From contig NZ_CP055156.1 of the NCBI RefSeq assembly GCF_014217805.1, positions 3,664,585-3,728,584 on the forward strand: a stretch of DNA of 64,000 nt, given 5' to 3'. The stretch comes from Adhaeribacter swui. Its GTDB lineage: Bacteria; Bacteroidota; Bacteroidia; Cytophagales; Hymenobacteraceae. Of the stretch, positions 9,128 to 17,617 are shown one piece after another; position 1 is the stretch's first letter; each line of letters opens with the position of its first letter. The notes under the pieces were generated by a model. The model saw only the letters and a program-made list of their open reading frames with translations. It was not told where the DNA came from and did not search any database. Made by a program: the position numbers and the translations under genes.

Positions 9128-10642
9128 TTAGTCCTGAATGCGGTTGAGTTGCACTTGTAATTCAGCGAGCCAGGTTTGGTAAATAGCTTCGTATTGTTCC
9201 TGTAAGGCCAATTCGGGTTCTACGGCGCGTGTACGGCGCAAACCCGCAAAAGCTTTGGAATAATCAGCGTAAATACCGGCACCCACGCCAGCCCCCCGGG
9301 CCGCGCCCTGCGAACCATCGGTATTATACAGCTCTACAGTAGTATTGGTAACGGTGGCAAAAGTTTGCGCAAACAAGGGGCTCAAAAACATGTTAGCATC
9401 GCCGGCTTTTACGGTGCGGGCATTAATCTGCATATTTTTCATGATATCGAACCCGTAACGCAGGGCAAAAATAATTCCTTCCTGGGCGGCTCGGGCTAAG
9501 TGCGCCGGGGTGTGCTGGTTAAAAGATAAACCGGCAATGTGGGCGCCTACCTGCTTATTTTTTAAAAAACGTTCGGCTCCGTTTCCAAAAGGTAAGATCA
9601 AAAGGCCTTCGGCGCCGGCCGGTACGGCCTGGGCTAAGTCGTTAATTTCTTGGTAGCTGTAGCTGGCGTTGGCTTTCTCGGAAGTAAATACCGTTTTCCG
9701 CAGCCACGAATTTAAAATACCAGTGCCGTTTACGCACAGTAAAGTACCCGTAGAGGGTTGCTCGGTGGTATGGTTTACGTGTAAAAAAGTATTTACCCGC
9801 GACTCCGGATCATACGTAAACTGGTTGTTTACGCCGTAAATTACCCCGGAAGTACCGGCCGTAGCGGCTATTTCGCCGGGGTGCAGTACGTTTAACGAAA
9901 AAGCGTTATTGGGTTGGTCGCCGGCCCGGTAAGCAATGGGCGTGCCCGCTGCTAAACCTAATTCTGCCGCTGCGCTACTGGATACTTCGGCCTGTAAACC
10001 AAAGCTAGGTACAATTTCCGGAATAAGTTGGGCCGGAATGCCGTAGTAGTCGAGTAAATCGAAGGCAGGTTCATTCTTTTGAAAATTCCACAAAATACCT
10101 TCGGATAAACCGGAAGCCGTGGTTTGTACTTTGCCCGATAACTTCATGGCGATGTAATCGCCGGGCAACATAAACTTATCTATTTTTTTAAAAATTTCCG
10201 GTTCGTTTTCTTTTACCCATTTTAGCTTGGAAGCGGTAAAATTACCCGGCGAATTTAAATAGCATGATAAACAAGTTTCCGCGCCTATTTCCCGGAATGC
10301 TTTATCGCCATAACGCACCGCCCGGCTGTCGCACCAGATAATGGAAGGGCGCAGCACTTGTTGGTTTTGGTCTACTACTACGAGGCCGTGCATTTGGTAA
10401 GCAATGCCAATGGCTTTAATGTCAGAGGCTTGGATGCGGCTTTCGCGGATAACCTGGTGCGTTACTTCGCTCAGGTAATGCCACCACCGTTCAGGGTCTT
10501 GTTCGGCCCAGCCTTCTTGTTTTACAATCATGCCCATTTCCTGGGCGGGCGCAAAAGCTGAGCGTAAAACGGCGTCAGTTTCTGCATTAATTAATGTTGC
10601 TTTTACCGAAGAAGAGCCAATGTCGTATCCTAATAAATACAT
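9128..10642 (-). CDS. xylB: Xylulokinase (FGGY family)
   Basis: A 504-residue sugar kinase that phosphorylates D-xylulose to xylulose 5-phosphate. The N-terminal phosphate loop (GYDIGSSSVKATL), the sugar-contact area (MHGLVVVD, IIWCDSRAV), the YRAGDQPNNAFS stretch and the C-terminal ATP-binding GDANMFLSPLFAQ segment are in the expected order. It is first in the minus-strand xyl unit, facing a divergent Nudix-type regulator gene across a 397-bp spacer. The gene order and that spacer suggest xylose-responsive control. Confidence 0.95.
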   Translation of the reverse strand: MYLLGYDIGSSSVKATLINAETDAVLRSAFAPAQEMGMIVKQEGWAEQDPERWWHYLSEVTHQVIRESRIQASDIKAIGIAYQMHGLVVVDQNQQVLRPSIIWCDSRAVRYGDKAFREIGAETCLSCYLNSPGNFTASKLKWVKENEPEIFKKIDKFMLPGDYIAMKLSGKVQTTASGLSEGILWNFQKNEPAFDLLDYYGIPAQLIPEIVPSFGLQAEVSSSAAAELGLAAGTPIAYRAGDQPNNAFSLNVLHPGEIAATAGTSGVIYGVNNQFTYDPESRVNTFLHVNHTTEQPSTGTLLCVNGTGILNSWLRKTVFTSEKANASYSYQEINDLAQAVPAGAEGLLILPFGNGAERFLKNKQVGAHIAGLSFNQHTPAHLARAAQEGIIFALRYGFDIMKNMQINARTVKAGDANMFLSPLFAQTFATVTNTTVELYNTDGSQGAARGAGVGAGIYADYSKAFAGLRRTRAVEPELALQEQYEAIYQTWLAELQVQLNRIQD

Positions 10643-11039
10643 CGCGTTTTTATATCAGAAAAAATGTAAACTTAGAATTGCCGGCCGGGTATTTCCCGCA
10701 CCAGTAGAAATACATTTTTATCTTTTTAAAGTTTGTGTTTACTTTTTAATTAAAGAGTAGTTGAAAAAGGCGTTAAACCTAGTTATAAAAATTTACATTT
10801 AATAATTCCGGATGAGCAATTATTTAAGGATAAACTAACTGTCTTGTAAGGCTTATTGTAAAAGATACAATATTAAAATTAAATCTTTATTATTCCAATT
10901 TTTAAAACGTAATTTTAACCGGCTGATGCGCGTATATTTTAAAAATTATAATAATTTAAACGCCGCATTTATTTACAACCACATAAAAAAAATAAATACT
11001 GGTACTCAGTGTTTAAGCAATTAATCTCCACGTATTACT
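10643..11039. promoter_or_regulatory. Divergent xylB / Nudix-regulator intergenic region
   Basis: 397 bp without a gene, AT-rich, carrying promoters in both directions by position. It contains the perfect inverted repeat at 10854-10872. It also has a looser pair, AAAAATGTA near 10663 and TACATTTTT near 10709, and scattered TTTACA/TGTAAA words. I could not assign a convincing -7/-33 promoter. Confidence 0.55.
10854..10872. promoter_or_regulatory. Candidate operator, inverted repeat TATTGTA-N5-TACAATA
   Basis: Perfect 7-bp arms (10854-10860 and 10866-10872) around a 5-bp spacer, in the middle of the divergent xyl regulatory region. This is the geometry expected for a dimeric repressor. Binding by the adjacent Nudix-winged-helix protein is an inference. 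Confidence 0.5.
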
Positions 11040-11759
11040 ATGGTAAAAACAAAGTTTGCCGGTTCAATTTTAAATTTTAAACCTGAAGATATTATTCCCT
11101 CTGTTTCTACGGACTGCGTGATTTTTGGCCTCGATAATGGCAAATTAAAAGTGTTGCTGCTCAAACGAAACATTGAACCCTCGCCGGGCTTATGGGCTTT
11201 GCCAGGGGGCTTTGTGCTCGATTCGGAAGAATTAGAACATTCGGCCATGCGTACCTTACACGATACCACGGGCATGTCGAACGTTTTTATGGAACAAGTG
11301 CAAGCTTTTGGGCAGGTAAACCGCTTTCCGTGGCGCCGGGTTATTACCATTGTTTTTTACGCCCTGATTAAATACCGCACCGACGATTTAAAAGCTGGTC
11401 CCGATGCCAGCGAAATTAATTGGTTTGATATCGCGGATTTACCCGAATTGGTATTTGATCATAAGCATATTTTAAACGTTACTTTGCAGCATTTGCAAAG
11501 TAAAGTGCGCAGCGAGCCTATTGGCTTTGAGTTGTTACCGCCAAAATTTACTTTAACGCAACTGCAAGAGCTTTACGAAGCCGTACTACGCACCACCTTT
11601 GATACCCGCAACTTCCGGAAAAAACTGCTGAAAATGAACTTGCTCGAACAACTCGACGAAACCCAGATTGGCGTAGCCCACCGGGCTGCGCGCTTGTACC
11701 GTTTTAATTCTAGCATTTACCTGAAATTAAAAGAAAAAGGCTTTACGTTTGAGTTATAA
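11040..11759 (+). CDS. Nudix-winged-helix transcriptional regulator (NrtR/AraR-like), probable xylose regulator
   Basis: A 239-residue protein: an N-terminal Nudix fold (about 20-150) followed by a C-terminal winged helix (about 155-235, including LRTTFDTRNFRKKLLKMNLL). The Nudix box at 57-79 keeps the first Gly, Glu63, Arg71 and Gly78. The catalytic REUXEE part reads RTLHDT, so two of the three metal-binding Glu are lost and one is Asp. That is typical of regulators that use the Nudix fold to sense a ligand, such as the Bacteroides arabinose regulator AraR. It is divergent from xylB-xylA, so it likely controls xylose use. Direct repression or activation is not known. Confidence 0.88.
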   Translation: MVKTKFAGSILNFKPEDIIPSVSTDCVIFGLDNGKLKVLLLKRNIEPSPGLWALPGGFVLDSEELEHSAMRTLHDTTGMSNVFMEQVQAFGQVNRFPWRRVITIVFYALIKYRTDDLKAGPDASEINWFDIADLPELVFDHKHILNVTLQHLQSKVRSEPIGFELLPPKFTLTQLQELYEAVLRTTFDTRNFRKKLLKMNLLEQLDETQIGVAHRAARLYRFNSSIYLKLKEKGFTFEL

Positions 11760-12132
11760 AGTGTGGGTTTGTTTGTGCTTTTTAATAAAAATTATGGGGG
11801 AACTAGCCTGTAGTTAGTTCCCCTTTACTTTTATCGGGAGTAAGCTATTTTAAGCCTTCATGATGTAGAATTTAATCCCAAGGAATTTTAAAAATTTAAA
11901 AATGTCGGATTTTAAAAAAAGATATTTTCAGGTAATTACAGGCAATTTGTGCGCATTTTGCGGCCGCTAGTTTAAAGCAGTCAAATAAAAATTACTGATC
12001 ATAAGAGCAAAAGTAGTACCCAGCAGCTCCCTCATTTGCGATAAACTGAGAACATTTGCCGTATATTGGCGGTTACTTAATCCTGTAAATAAGTTTTACC
12101 TTGAATTGTAACCCATAAAGGTTGCCTGGCCT
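11760..12132. other. Intergenic region between regulator gene and two-component system
   Basis: 373 bp without a gene. The first part holds the hairpin at 11797-11823. The rest is AT-rich leader of the two-component operon, in which I see no clear promoter or repeat. Confidence 0.5.
11797..11826 (+). terminator. Probable terminator of the Nudix regulator gene
   Basis: A 9-bp stem GGGGAACTA / TAGTTCCCC (11797-11805 with 11815-11823) followed by only three T and then a mixed T-rich run. A moderate terminator. Confidence 0.6.
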
Positions 12133-12807
12133 ATGAAAATACTCTTAGTTGAAGATGAACCCAAAGTAGCTTCTTTTATAAAAAAAGGTTTAGAAGAACA
12201 ATCCTACGACGTAGATCAAGCTTATGATGGATTTATTGGTAAACGCCTAGCCCTGGAAAAACCGTACGATTTAATTATTCTGGATATTATCTTGCCGCAG
12301 TTAAACGGGCTGGAAGTATGTAAAGCAATCCGGCAGCAAAATTCTTCGGTGGCTATTTTAATGCTTACGGCCTTGGGTAACACCACCGACAAAATTGAAG
12401 GCTTAGATGCCGGCGCCGACGATTATTTGGTAAAACCATTTGAGTTTCAGGAATTACTGGCCCGCATCCGGGCGCTTACCCGGCGTAAAAATGATTTCCC
12501 CAGTACCGAAATTTTAAAAATTGCTGATTTAGAGTTAGACATGGCTCGCAAAACAGTAACCCGCAATAACCAACCCATAACCTTAACCGCGCGCGAATTT
12601 GCCTTGCTTTCGTATTTAATGCGCAATAAAAGCCGGGTAGTTTCGCGGGTAGATATTATTGAAAACGTTTGGGAAACTTCTTTTGATACGGGCAGCAACG
12701 TAATCGACGTGTACATTAACTTTTTGCGTAAGAAAATTGATAAAGATCATGCGACTAAGTTAATTCACACGCTGGTAGGTATGGGGTACGTTATTAAAGA
12801 AACCTGA
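12133..12807 (+). CDS. OmpR/PhoB-type response regulator
   Basis: A 224-residue regulator. The receiver domain (1-120) has the acidic pocket VEDEP, the phospho-acceptor Asp51 (LIILDIILP), and the KPFEF switch region. The C-terminal winged helix (about 130-224) has TAREFALLSYLMRNKSRVVSR and ends GMGYVIKET, typical of OmpR/PhoB. The sensor kinase gene follows after 5 bp. PhoB-type regulators often bind tandem direct repeats at 11-bp spacing, and exactly such an array lies just before the SulP gene downstream. Signal unknown. Confidence 0.95.
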   Translation: MKILLVEDEPKVASFIKKGLEEQSYDVDQAYDGFIGKRLALEKPYDLIILDIILPQLNGLEVCKAIRQQNSSVAILMLTALGNTTDKIEGLDAGADDYLVKPFEFQELLARIRALTRRKNDFPSTEILKIADLELDMARKTVTRNNQPITLTAREFALLSYLMRNKSRVVSRVDIIENVWETSFDTGSNVIDVYINFLRKKIDKDHATKLIHTLVGMGYVIKET

Positions 12808-12812
12808 AGTAA

Positions 12813-14189
12813 ATGACCATTCGCACGAAATTAACCCTGCAGTTCGCGGGTATTTTTTCATTTATCCTCATCTTGTTTTCGCTGTTTATTTACGTGTTTG
12901 TAGCGTTGTATCAGGAAAACGATTTTCGGCAAAATTTAAAAAATCGCGCCAATATTGTAGCCCACGTGTACCTCGATGCTAACCGGGTAAGCCAGGAAAC
13001 CTACCGCCGCATCTTGCGGCAATACAATCAAACGTTGCCGCACGAAATTGTTTATGTCTTCGACCAGCACGGGCGCTTGGTGTTTCAGGAAGGCGAAGAT
13101 ACTTTGCCGGTAAACACCGAGTTATTAGCCGAGCTGCGCCAGGGCAAAGAAGTAGTGCAGTTAGTAAATGGTCGGCACTTAGTAGGTATTCAGTACCGCG
13201 ACAACAAAAACCAGGAGTTGTATTTAGTTATTGCTTCTTCTATTGATGTAAACAGCCGGCAGCAGTTGCTGGAGTTGCGCTTAATTTTATTAATGGGCTG
13301 CCTGGTGGCTAATGTTATTGTGTTGGCAGCGGGTTGGTTATTTTCGAAACAAGCCTTGCGGCCTATTACCAAAGTAGTGCGCGAAGTAGAAAACATTAGC
13401 GCTTCGGATTTGCACCTGCGCCTGACCGATGCCAACGGCAAAGACGAATTGTCGCATTTAGCGCTTACTTTTAACAAAATGCTGGACCGCCTGGAGCAAG
13501 CTTTTGAAATGCAAAAAACTTTTCTTTCCAATGCCTCGCACGAACTCCGTACACCTTTAACCGCCATGATCGGGGAATTGGAAGTAGCTTTAATGAAACC
13601 ACGCGCCAACGAAGAATACCAACGCGTTTTGTGGGCCACCTTAAAAGAAGCACAACTTTTAACGCAACTTTCTAACGGCTTGCTGCAAATTGCCCAGGCA
13701 AGCTTCGAGATTTCTAAAATCATGTTAAATAAGGTGCGTTTTGATGAAATAATTTATACGGCCACGGAAGAAATACAGAAACGGCACCCCAACGCCAATA
13801 TTGAAATTAACTTCGAAAACTTACCCGAAGACGAAAGCAAGTTATTTTGCTATGCCAACGAACCCTTGTTGCTGATCGCCGTTATAAATGTTTTAGAAAA
13901 TGCCTGCAAATTTTCACCGAAACAAGGTTTAATTTCTGCTATTATCAACGTAACCGATAGGGAATTACAGCTAAAAGTGAAAGACCGTGGCGTTGGGATT
14001 AAGGAAGAAGATATGAAGCACGTGTTTGTTCCGTTTTTCCGGGCCGATAATGTGCGCGATATTTCGGGACATGGCATTGGATTACCTTTATCCGAAAAAA
14101 TTATCAAAGTACACCAAGGTTACATTCAAATTAATTCGGCACTGAACGTAGGAACAGAAGTGTTGATTTCCCTTCCCACCATTTTTTAA
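12813..14189 (+). CDS. Sensor histidine kinase of the two-component system
   Basis: A 458-residue membrane kinase: transmembrane segment about 10-32, a periplasmic sensor region of roughly 115 residues, a second transmembrane segment about 155-175, a HAMP linker (to about 230), and a dimerisation domain with the phospho-accepting His243 (NASHELRTPLTAMIGELE). The ATPase domain carries the N, G1 and G2 boxes (NVLENACKFS, DRGVGIKEED, GHGIGLPLSEKII). It resembles the EnvZ/CusS class. The sensor region has no recognisable domain, so the stimulus cannot be read. Its stop codon overlaps the first TTAAT box of the next promoter. Confidence 0.95.
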   Translation: MTIRTKLTLQFAGIFSFILILFSLFIYVFVALYQENDFRQNLKNRANIVAHVYLDANRVSQETYRRILRQYNQTLPHEIVYVFDQHGRLVFQEGEDTLPVNTELLAELRQGKEVVQLVNGRHLVGIQYRDNKNQELYLVIASSIDVNSRQQLLELRLILLMGCLVANVIVLAAGWLFSKQALRPITKVVREVENISASDLHLRLTDANGKDELSHLALTFNKMLDRLEQAFEMQKTFLSNASHELRTPLTAMIGELEVALMKPRANEEYQRVLWATLKEAQLLTQLSNGLLQIAQASFEISKIMLNKVRFDEIIYTATEEIQKRHPNANIEINFENLPEDESKLFCYANEPLLLIAVINVLENACKFSPKQGLISAIINVTDRELQLKVKDRGVGIKEEDMKHVFVPFFRADNVRDISGHGIGLPLSEKIIKVHQGYIQINSALNVGTEVLISLPTIF

Positions 14190-14227
14190 TCTCATTTTAA
14201 TTTCCTTTTAATTCCACCTTAATGTAG
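14184..14227 (+). promoter_or_regulatory. Four tandem TTAAT boxes at 11-bp period (response-regulator binding array)
   Basis: Four 11-mers in a row: TTTTAATCTCA, TTTTAATTTCC, TTTTAATTCCA, CCTTAATGTAG. TTAAT starts at 14186, 14197, 14208 and 14219. Head-to-tail sites at helical-turn spacing are the binding pattern of PhoB/OmpR-type regulators, and such a regulator is encoded immediately upstream. The array covers where a -33 element would lie. Confidence 0.7.
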
Positions 14228-14233
14228 TGCTGC

Positions 14234-14241
14234 TAAGTTTG
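14234..14241 (+). promoter_or_regulatory. Bacteroidota-type -7 element TAAGTTTG before the SulP gene
   Basis: Matches the TAnnTTTG consensus of the Bacteroidota primary sigma factor. No TTG -33 element is present at the proper distance. The TTAAT array is there instead, which fits an activator-dependent promoter. Confidence 0.6.
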
Positions 14242-14308
14242 CCAGGGAAAGTATAAAACTAGATAAACAATGCCATCCTTATATAAAAAGCAAACGGAGG
14301 AGTTAAAA

Positions 14309-15874
14309 ATGAAATCCGAAAATCAGAGTATTTTTAAAAACCTCTCGAGCGACTTGCCCGCCGGACTAGTGGTATTTTTAGTAGCCCTACCTTTGTGTTT
14401 GGGAATTTCGCTAGCCTCGGGGGCTCCTTTATTATCGGGCATTATTGCCGGCGTAGTGGGCGGTGTGGTAGTTTCGTTACTAAGCGGCTCATCGTTGAGC
14501 GTGAGTGGGCCGGCAGCAGGACTAACCGTAATTGTTTTAAACGGCATTAACAAAGTAGGGTCTTTCGAAGCTTTTCAATTAGCTGTGGTAATTGCGGGTG
14601 TGCTGCAATTAGTGCTGGGATTTTTAAAAGCAGGCATTATCGGGCATTATTTCCCATCCAGTGTTATTAAAGGTATGTTGGCCGCTATTGGTTTAACTTT
14701 AATATTAAAACAAATACCCCACTTTTTAGGAGCTGATAAAGATTTCTTCGGCGAAATGGAATTCTTCCAGTTTGATGGCCGGAATACTTTTACCGAATTG
14801 GGCTATGCCTTTGAGCACATCGAAGTAGGCGCTTTAATTATTGGCTTTGTATCTTTATTAATTATGCTGGGCTGGGACAATCCGCGCCTGAAAAAATACG
14901 CACTGTTTAAATTTGTGCCTTCGGCCCTTATTGCCGTTATAATCGGATTAGGACTAAATTTCTTTTATAATTTAAATGCTCCTAACCTGGTTGTAGGTGC
15001 CGAACACCTGGTGCAATTACCCGAAATGAATACCTGGGATAAGTTGGTGGGCCAACTGAGTATGCCTAACTGGGGAGCCTTCCAGAACCCGGATGTATAT
15101 ATTTTAGCCATTACCATTGCCATTATTGCATCGCTGGAAACTTTATTAAGCGTAGAAGCGGTAGACCGCATAGACCCTATGAAACGCGTTACCCCTACTA
15201 ACCGCGAATTAAAAGCCCAAGGGGTAGGTAACTTTATCAGCGGTATGCTGGGCGGTTTACCCATGACAGCGGTTATTGTAAGAAGCTCAGCCAACATAAA
15301 CTCTGGCGGTAAAACCAAGCTTTCTGCCTTTATACACGGGGTTTTATTGCTCATTAGCGTATTATTTTTGTCGGCATTTTTAAACCAAATACCATTATCG
15401 GCATTAGCAGCGGTATTGTTGTTAGTTGGTTTTAAACTTACCAAACCCAGCCTGTACATCAGCCAGTTTAAACTGGGTTGGGAGCAATTTATACCGTTTA
15501 TTGTAACCGTACTGGCTATTTTATTTACTGATTTGTTGGTAGGTATATCTATTGGTTTAGCGGTTGGTGTATTCTTTATCCTGAAAGCCAATTACAAAAC
15601 GCCTTACTTTTTTCATAAAGAAAACCACAATCAAAACGAAGTTATCCGGTTACAATTAAGCGAAAACGTTAGTTTTTTAAATAAAGCCAGTATTCTATTA
15701 ACCTTACACCATCTGCCCGATAACTGCGAAGTAATCGTAGATGGCTCAAAATCTACTTTCATTGACTACGATGTGCTGGATGCCATTCAAAGCTTTAAGG
15801 TAAATGCCAAAGAGCGCAATATCCAGGTACATTTAAAAGACATACCGGAAGTAGTTTCAACCAATGCCCATTAA
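14309..15874 (+). CDS. SulP-family anion transporter, probable bicarbonate transporter
   Basis: About 521 residues. I prefer the ATG at 14309, which has GGAGG eight bases upstream, over the ATG at 14270. The N-terminal SulP signature (DLPAGLVVFLVALPLCLGIS) is followed by 10 or more membrane segments. A STAS-like domain (last 90 residues, with VIVDGSKSTFIDYDVLDAI) sits at the C-terminus. SulP proteins carry sulfate, bicarbonate or other anions. A beta-carbonic anhydrase gene follows after 25 bp, a common Bacteroidota pairing that points to bicarbonate. Sulfate transport cannot be excluded. Confidence 0.9.
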   Translation: MKSENQSIFKNLSSDLPAGLVVFLVALPLCLGISLASGAPLLSGIIAGVVGGVVVSLLSGSSLSVSGPAAGLTVIVLNGINKVGSFEAFQLAVVIAGVLQLVLGFLKAGIIGHYFPSSVIKGMLAAIGLTLILKQIPHFLGADKDFFGEMEFFQFDGRNTFTELGYAFEHIEVGALIIGFVSLLIMLGWDNPRLKKYALFKFVPSALIAVIIGLGLNFFYNLNAPNLVVGAEHLVQLPEMNTWDKLVGQLSMPNWGAFQNPDVYILAITIAIIASLETLLSVEAVDRIDPMKRVTPTNRELKAQGVGNFISGMLGGLPMTAVIVRSSANINSGGKTKLSAFIHGVLLLISVLFLSAFLNQIPLSALAAVLLLVGFKLTKPSLYISQFKLGWEQFIPFIVTVLAILFTDLLVGISIGLAVGVFFILKANYKTPYFFHKENHNQNEVIRLQLSENVSFLNKASILLTLHHLPDNCEVIVDGSKSTFIDYDVLDAIQSFKVNAKERNIQVHLKDIPEVVSTNAH

Positions 15875-15899
15875 AAAACACCTAACCTGACTGATTATT

Positions 15900-16574
15900 A
15901 TGGAAAAAATATTTGAAAATAACCGCAAGTGGGTTGCTGAAAAAATGCAGAACGACCCCAACTATTTTAAAAACTTAGCTAAAGGACAAAAACCGCGTTA
16001 TTTATTTATTGGTTGCTCCGATAGCCGGGTACCAGCCAACAACGTTTCTGGTACCGAGCCCGGCGAAATGTTTGTGCACCGCAATATTGCCAACGTGGTT
16101 GTACATACCGATTTAAATTTACTATCGGTGCTGCAGTACTCTGTAGAGGTGCTGGGGGTGCAGGATGTAATTGTGTGCGGCCACTATGGTTGCGGCGGGG
16201 TACAAGCGGCCATGGGCGACCAACAGTATGGATTAATTGATAACTGGTTACGCAATATTAAAGATGTAATTAGTAATCACCAGGATGAATTAAACGAAAT
16301 AACGGATCAAGACGCTCGTTTCCGTAGAACCGTGGAGTTAAACGTAATTGAGCAGGTTAATAATTTGTACAAAACTACCATTGTGCAAAATGCAATAAAC
16401 GCCGGTAAACCCCTGCGTTTGCACGGTTTGGTTTACGACATTGCTAACGGTATTTTAAAAGACGTAAAATGGTCGCCGGAAGATTTTAGACAATACGCGG
16501 CCAGCTACCACTTACCTTTAGAAGTTGAAGAGGGGCAACTAGCGGCTACCGAAACCGAACCAGCCAAAGCTTAA
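15900..16574 (+). CDS. Beta-class carbonic anhydrase
   Basis: A 224-residue cytoplasmic enzyme interconverting CO2 and bicarbonate. Zinc ligands and the active-site dyad are visible: Cys39, Asp41 and Arg43 in GCSDSRVP, then His95 and Cys98 in CGHYGCGGV. Length is normal for the family. It is the last gene of the SulP operon, so import and hydration of inorganic carbon are coupled. By position it shares the promoter with the TTAAT array. Confidence 0.96.
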   Translation: MEKIFENNRKWVAEKMQNDPNYFKNLAKGQKPRYLFIGCSDSRVPANNVSGTEPGEMFVHRNIANVVVHTDLNLLSVLQYSVEVLGVQDVIVCGHYGCGGVQAAMGDQQYGLIDNWLRNIKDVISNHQDELNEITDQDARFRRTVELNVIEQVNNLYKTTIVQNAINAGKPLRLHGLVYDIANGILKDVKWSPEDFRQYAASYHLPLEVEEGQLAATETEPAKA

Positions 16575-16654
16575 TAAGCCAGCAGATTAAAGATTACAGC
16601 CTGATTTTCATAAATCTATTTCCCATTGTTAAATTTTTAAATTCAGAGTCAACA

Positions 16655-16687
16655 AAAAAGCCTTGCATTTCTGATGCAAGGCTTTTT
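16655..16687 (+). terminator. Terminator of the SulP-carbonic anhydrase operon
   Basis: A perfect 14-bp stem (16655-16668 with 16674-16687), 5-nt loop, then T-rich. The A run on the other side means it may also serve the convergent Asn/Gln-rich gene. Confidence 0.9.
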
Positions 16688-16708
16688 CTTTTTTAAATTT
16701 TTTAATTT

Positions 16709-17617
16709 TTACCACTCATAATCGCGCTCCGAAGAAGAGCCATAATTATAAGGAGGGCCATCGTTGCGGTTAAAATTCCGGCGCGGATTATCTTCCTGAT
16801 GTCCCCGGTTTTGGTTAAACGTATTGTTCCAGTGGTGCTGGCTGTTCATGTTGCCTCGTTCCTGGTAGCGGCGTTCTTCATCATCGCCGGTAAAATTATT
16901 CCAAGCCTGGCTAATTTTATTACCCATCCGGTCGAAAAATCCTTCGTCTTCGTGCTGGTTGCGGCGGTTTTGATAACGGTCTGAATCAAAGCTGCGGCCT
17001 TGGTTAAAATTGTTCTGGTTGTTGTAATCCGACGAATGCCGGGTGCTGTTTTGGTCGAAATTGTTGAACCGTGATTGGTTATGTTGGTTTTGGTTCCGGA
17101 ACTGCTGCAAGCCGCGGTTAAAGTTGTTGTTATCATCGTCGTCGGTCCAGCGGTTCCAGGTATCCTGAATCCGGTCGCCGGCGCGTTCAAAAAAGTTGCG
17201 GTCGTCGTTGTTATTCCGGTTTTGTGACCGTTGCCAGTCGTGGTGTTCGTTGTGCTGGTTAAAGCGGTTATTATCGTTCCGGAAATTGGATTGCTGATTG
17301 CCAAAGCCGGAAGAATGGCCTTGGTTATATTGCCGGTTATTATCAAATTGATCGCGGTTATACCGTTGGTTATTTTGCGACCAATTATTGTTTTGCTGAT
17401 CGTTTTGCCGGTTAAAAGGCTGGTAAGCTGAATATTGATTAGGACCCGAATTAGACCAGTGGTCTGAGGTACCTTCGTTAGAACCTTGGCGCATACTGGC
17501 CTGGTTCGTACCAAATTCGTTACGGGTTGAATTATCGCGTCTTGGGTTTTCGTTTCCGCTCCGGAAACTATTGAATGATGATGGATCTGAATCTTCGTAA
17601 GTTCTCATAATTGACAT
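16709..17617 (-). CDS. Asn/Gln-rich low-complexity protein with an internal repeated motif
   Basis: About 302 residues if started at the ATG at 17617 (another ATG at 17608; the longer frame to 17704 adds an unlikely leader). It is very rich in Asn, Gln, Arg and Asp and should be mostly disordered and prion-like. Two similar blocks stand out: FFERAGDRIQDTWNRWTDDD and FFDRMGNKISQAWNNFTGDD, each about 20 residues, spaced by about 85. The conserved aromatic and charged positions in both blocks argue that this frame is real and that the rest is linker. No signal peptide, so probably cytoplasmic. Related W-x-x-F-GDD-RR proteins occur in Hymenobacteraceae as far as I recall. Function unknown. Confidence 0.7.
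   Translation of the reverse strand: MSIMRTYEDSDPSSFNSFRSGNENPRRDNSTRNEFGTNQASMRQGSNEGTSDHWSNSGPNQYSAYQPFNRQNDQQNNNWSQNNQRYNRDQFDNNRQYNQGHSSGFGNQQSNFRNDNNRFNQHNEHHDWQRSQNRNNNDDRNFFERAGDRIQDTWNRWTDDDDNNNFNRGLQQFRNQNQHNQSRFNNFDQNSTRHSSDYNNQNNFNQGRSFDSDRYQNRRNQHEDEGFFDRMGNKISQAWNNFTGDDEERRYQERGNMNSQHHWNNTFNQNRGHQEDNPRRNFNRNDGPPYNYGSSSERDYEW

Noticed and set aside
14965-15591. Minus-strand 208-codon frame inside the SulP gene
   Set aside because: It lies antisense to a clear transporter and has no family features.
16846-17514. A 222-residue Thr/Ile-rich frame inside the Asn/Gln-rich gene, same strand
   Set aside because: It is a low-complexity shadow of repeated Asn/Gln codons. The overlapping frame keeps the two conserved 20-residue blocks and a better start.
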